A stretch of 8,063 nt of DNA from Acidobacteriota bacterium. Its GTDB lineage: Bacteria; Acidobacteriota; Thermoanaerobaculia; Thermoanaerobaculales; Thermoanaerobaculaceae. The stretch spans positions 1-8,063 of the forward strand of contig DAIDOU010000207.1 of NCBI GenBank assembly GCA_027458945.1, written 5' to 3'. The first letter of the stretch is position 1; the number at the start of each line of letters is the position of its first letter. A model generated the notes under the pieces. It did no database searches and was not told where the DNA came from. It worked only from the letters and a program-made list of their open reading frames with translations. The position numbers were made by a program, and so were the translations under genes. Of the stretch, positions 7,293-8,063 are shown piece by piece.

Positions 7293-7298
7293 AGTCTA
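7293..7298 (-). promoter_or_regulatory. Candidate -10 for the AtuA-family gene
   Basis: TAGACT on the minus strand fits TANNNT and ends 14 bases before the ATG at 7278. It would give a very short leader of about eight bases. No good -35 hexamer is visible at 17-18 bases upstream. The assignment rests on the single hexamer and its position in the divergent gap. Confidence 0.3.
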
Positions 7299-7315
7299 GC
7301 CGTTCTCGCGCCCCC

Positions 7316-7345
7316 TTGCGGCGGTGTTCGGCGATGCGCTAAGGT
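7316..7345 (+). promoter_or_regulatory. Candidate promoter of the HMG-CoA synthase gene
   Basis: TTGCGG (7316-7321) and TAAGGT (7340-7345) are separated by 18 bases. They resemble the TTGNNN / TANNNT pattern of high-GC bacterial housekeeping promoters. Transcription would begin near 7352, leaving a leader of about 50 bases. The match is partial and unconfirmed. Confidence 0.45.
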
Positions 7346-7357
7346 CACGCTCGCATC
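7333..7357. promoter_or_regulatory. Inverted repeat flanking the -10, possible operator
   Basis: GATGCG (7333-7338) and CGCATC (7352-7357) are exact reverse complements with a 13-base spacer. The half-site centres are 19 bases apart, close to two helical turns. The repeat brackets the candidate -10 TAAGGT and the likely transcription start. This is a sensible position for a dimeric repressor controlling one or both divergent genes. No regulator gene is in the window. Confidence 0.35.
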
Positions 7358-7390
7358 CTGCCGTGGACGCCGTGAAGCCCACCGCCAGGG

Positions 7391-7395
7391 GGAGG
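7391..7395 (+). promoter_or_regulatory. Ribosome binding site of the HMG-CoA synthase gene
   Basis: GGAGG, within the longer purine run AGGGGGAGG, ends six bases before the ATG at 7402. It decides the start against the in-frame GTG codons at 7363 and 7372, which lack such a site. Confidence 0.8.
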
Positions 7396-7401
7396 CCACT
7401 C

Positions 7402-8063
7402 ATGAAGGTCGGCATCGTCGGCTATGGCGCCTATATCCCGCGCCGCCGCATCCGCCTCGCCGAGATCGCGTCGGTTTGGGGCGCGGACGCCGCCGCCTAC
7501 GAGCGCGGGCTCGGCCTGCACGAGAAGTCGGTGCCCGCCCGGGACGAGGACACCATCACGATGTCGGTGACCGCCACCCGGCGGGCGCTGGCGCGCGCCG
7601 GCATCGACCCGCGCGACATCGGCGCCGTCTACGTCGGCTCCGAGTCGCACCCGTACGCGGTGAAGCCGTCGGGCACGGTCGTCGCCGAGGCGATCGGCGC
7701 GACCCCGGCCGTGCACTGCGCCGACCTCGAGTTCGCCTGCAAGGCGGGGAGCGAGGGGATGTTCATCGCCGCCGCGCTGGTGAAGTCGGGTGAGGTCAAC
7801 CACGCCCTCGCCGTCGGGGCCGACACCTCGCAGGGCGCGCCGGGCGACGCGCTCGAGTACTCCACCGCCGCCGGTGCCGCCGCCTACATCTTCGGCACGA
7901 CCGGGCTCGTCGCTACCATGGAGGCGCAGGTCTCGTTCATGACCGACACGCCCGACTTCTGGCGGCGCGAGTACATGCACTACCCGCGCCACGCCGGCCG
8001 CTTCACCGGCGAGCCCGCCTACTTCAAGACCACGTTCGGGGCCGCCCGCATGCTCCTCGAGAA
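7402..8063 (+). CDS. Hydroxymethylglutaryl-CoA synthase, archaeal type (3' end cut by window)
   Basis: Thiolase-fold enzyme that condenses acetyl-CoA with acetoacetyl-CoA to HMG-CoA, the entry to the mevalonate pathway. Only the first 220 codons are inside the window; the archaeal family is about 350 residues. The match to archaeal enzymes is close and continuous: MKVGIVGYGAYIPRRRI at the start, GLHEKSVPARDEDT (38-51), VGSESHPYAVKPSGT (78-92) with catalytic Glu81, ADLEFACKAGSEG (107-119) with nucleophile Cys113, GADTSQGAPGDALEYSTAAG (139-158), TDTPDFWRRE (181-190) and RFTGEPAYFK (200-209). The catalytic His lies beyond the edge. In archaea this enzyme works in a complex with an acetoacetyl-CoA thiolase and a DUF35 OB-fold protein; both would be expected just to the right if the bacterial copy follows that arrangement. 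Biosynthetic mevalonate use or a catabolic role are both possible. The start is supported by GGAGG six bases upstream. Confidence 0.95.
   Translation, partial: MKVGIVGYGAYIPRRRIRLAEIASVWGADAAAYERGLGLHEKSVPARDEDTITMSVTATRRALARAGIDPRDIGAVYVGSESHPYAVKPSGTVVAEAIGATPAVHCADLEFACKAGSEGMFIAAALVKSGEVNHALAVGADTSQGAPGDALEYSTAAGAAAYIFGTTGLVATMEAQVSFMTDTPDFWRREYMHYPRHAGRFTGEPAYFKTTFGAARMLLE

Noticed and set aside
5896..7299. A 467-codon plus-strand open frame opposite the AtuA-family gene
   Set aside because: Same cause: the sense gene lacks the codons that would create antisense stops. The translation is Arg/His/Asp-rich with no family match.
7360..7374. Direct repeat GCCGTG at nine-base spacing in the HMG-CoA synthase leader
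   Set aside because: Two copies of a six-base GC-rich word this close are expected by chance and do not overlap a promoter element.
7363..7401. An N-terminal extension of HMG-CoA synthase from GTG at 7363 or 7372
   Set aside because: The added residues do not resemble the family, and the strong GGAGG site six bases before ATG 7402 lies within the would-be extension.
7345..7992. A 215-codon minus-strand open frame opposite the HMG-CoA synthase gene
   Set aside because: It is codon-aligned antisense to a strongly conserved enzyme and would cross the shared promoter region.

Overview
The window is about 70% G+C by eye, tightly packed, and uses GTG starts freely. Five genes account for almost all of it: four on the minus strand and one on the plus strand. 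The two edge genes are cut by the window. All five proteins look bacterial in context. A split (alpha/beta) glycyl-tRNA synthetase, an archaeal-style HMG-CoA synthase and this base composition suggest a deep-branching high-GC bacterium, such as a Thermoleophilia/Rubrobacteria-like actinobacterium or a related metagenomic lineage. That placement is inference; no rRNA or other marker is present.

Layout, read along the minus strand from right to left. An AtuA/DUF1446-family protein (5908-7278) is followed by an 82-base gap holding a GC hairpin and a candidate -10 element. Next come glyQ (4878-5825) and glyS (2803-4881), overlapping by four bases (ATGA). A 76-base gap with two back-to-back perfect hairpins follows, then ppdK (1-2726), which lacks only about its last residues. 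On the plus strand, divergent from the AtuA-family gene across a 123-base promoter region, lies the first 220 codons of an archaeal-type HMG-CoA synthase (7402 to the right edge).

Functionally there are two blocks. glyQ-glyS-ppdK joins aminoacylation of tRNA-Gly, which releases AMP and PPi, to pyruvate phosphate dikinase, which can consume AMP and PPi with PEP to regenerate ATP. The divergent pair joins a protein family known from acyclic-terpene/branched acyl-CoA catabolism to an enzyme that makes or handles HMG-CoA. This suggests isoprenoid or leucine-type C5/C6 acyl-CoA metabolism. Nothing here is a mobile element, CRISPR array, RNA gene or defence system. Long open frames opposite each gene are explained by near-total avoidance of TTA, CTA and TCA codons: only one occurs in about 2,590 codons, Leu78 of glyQ.
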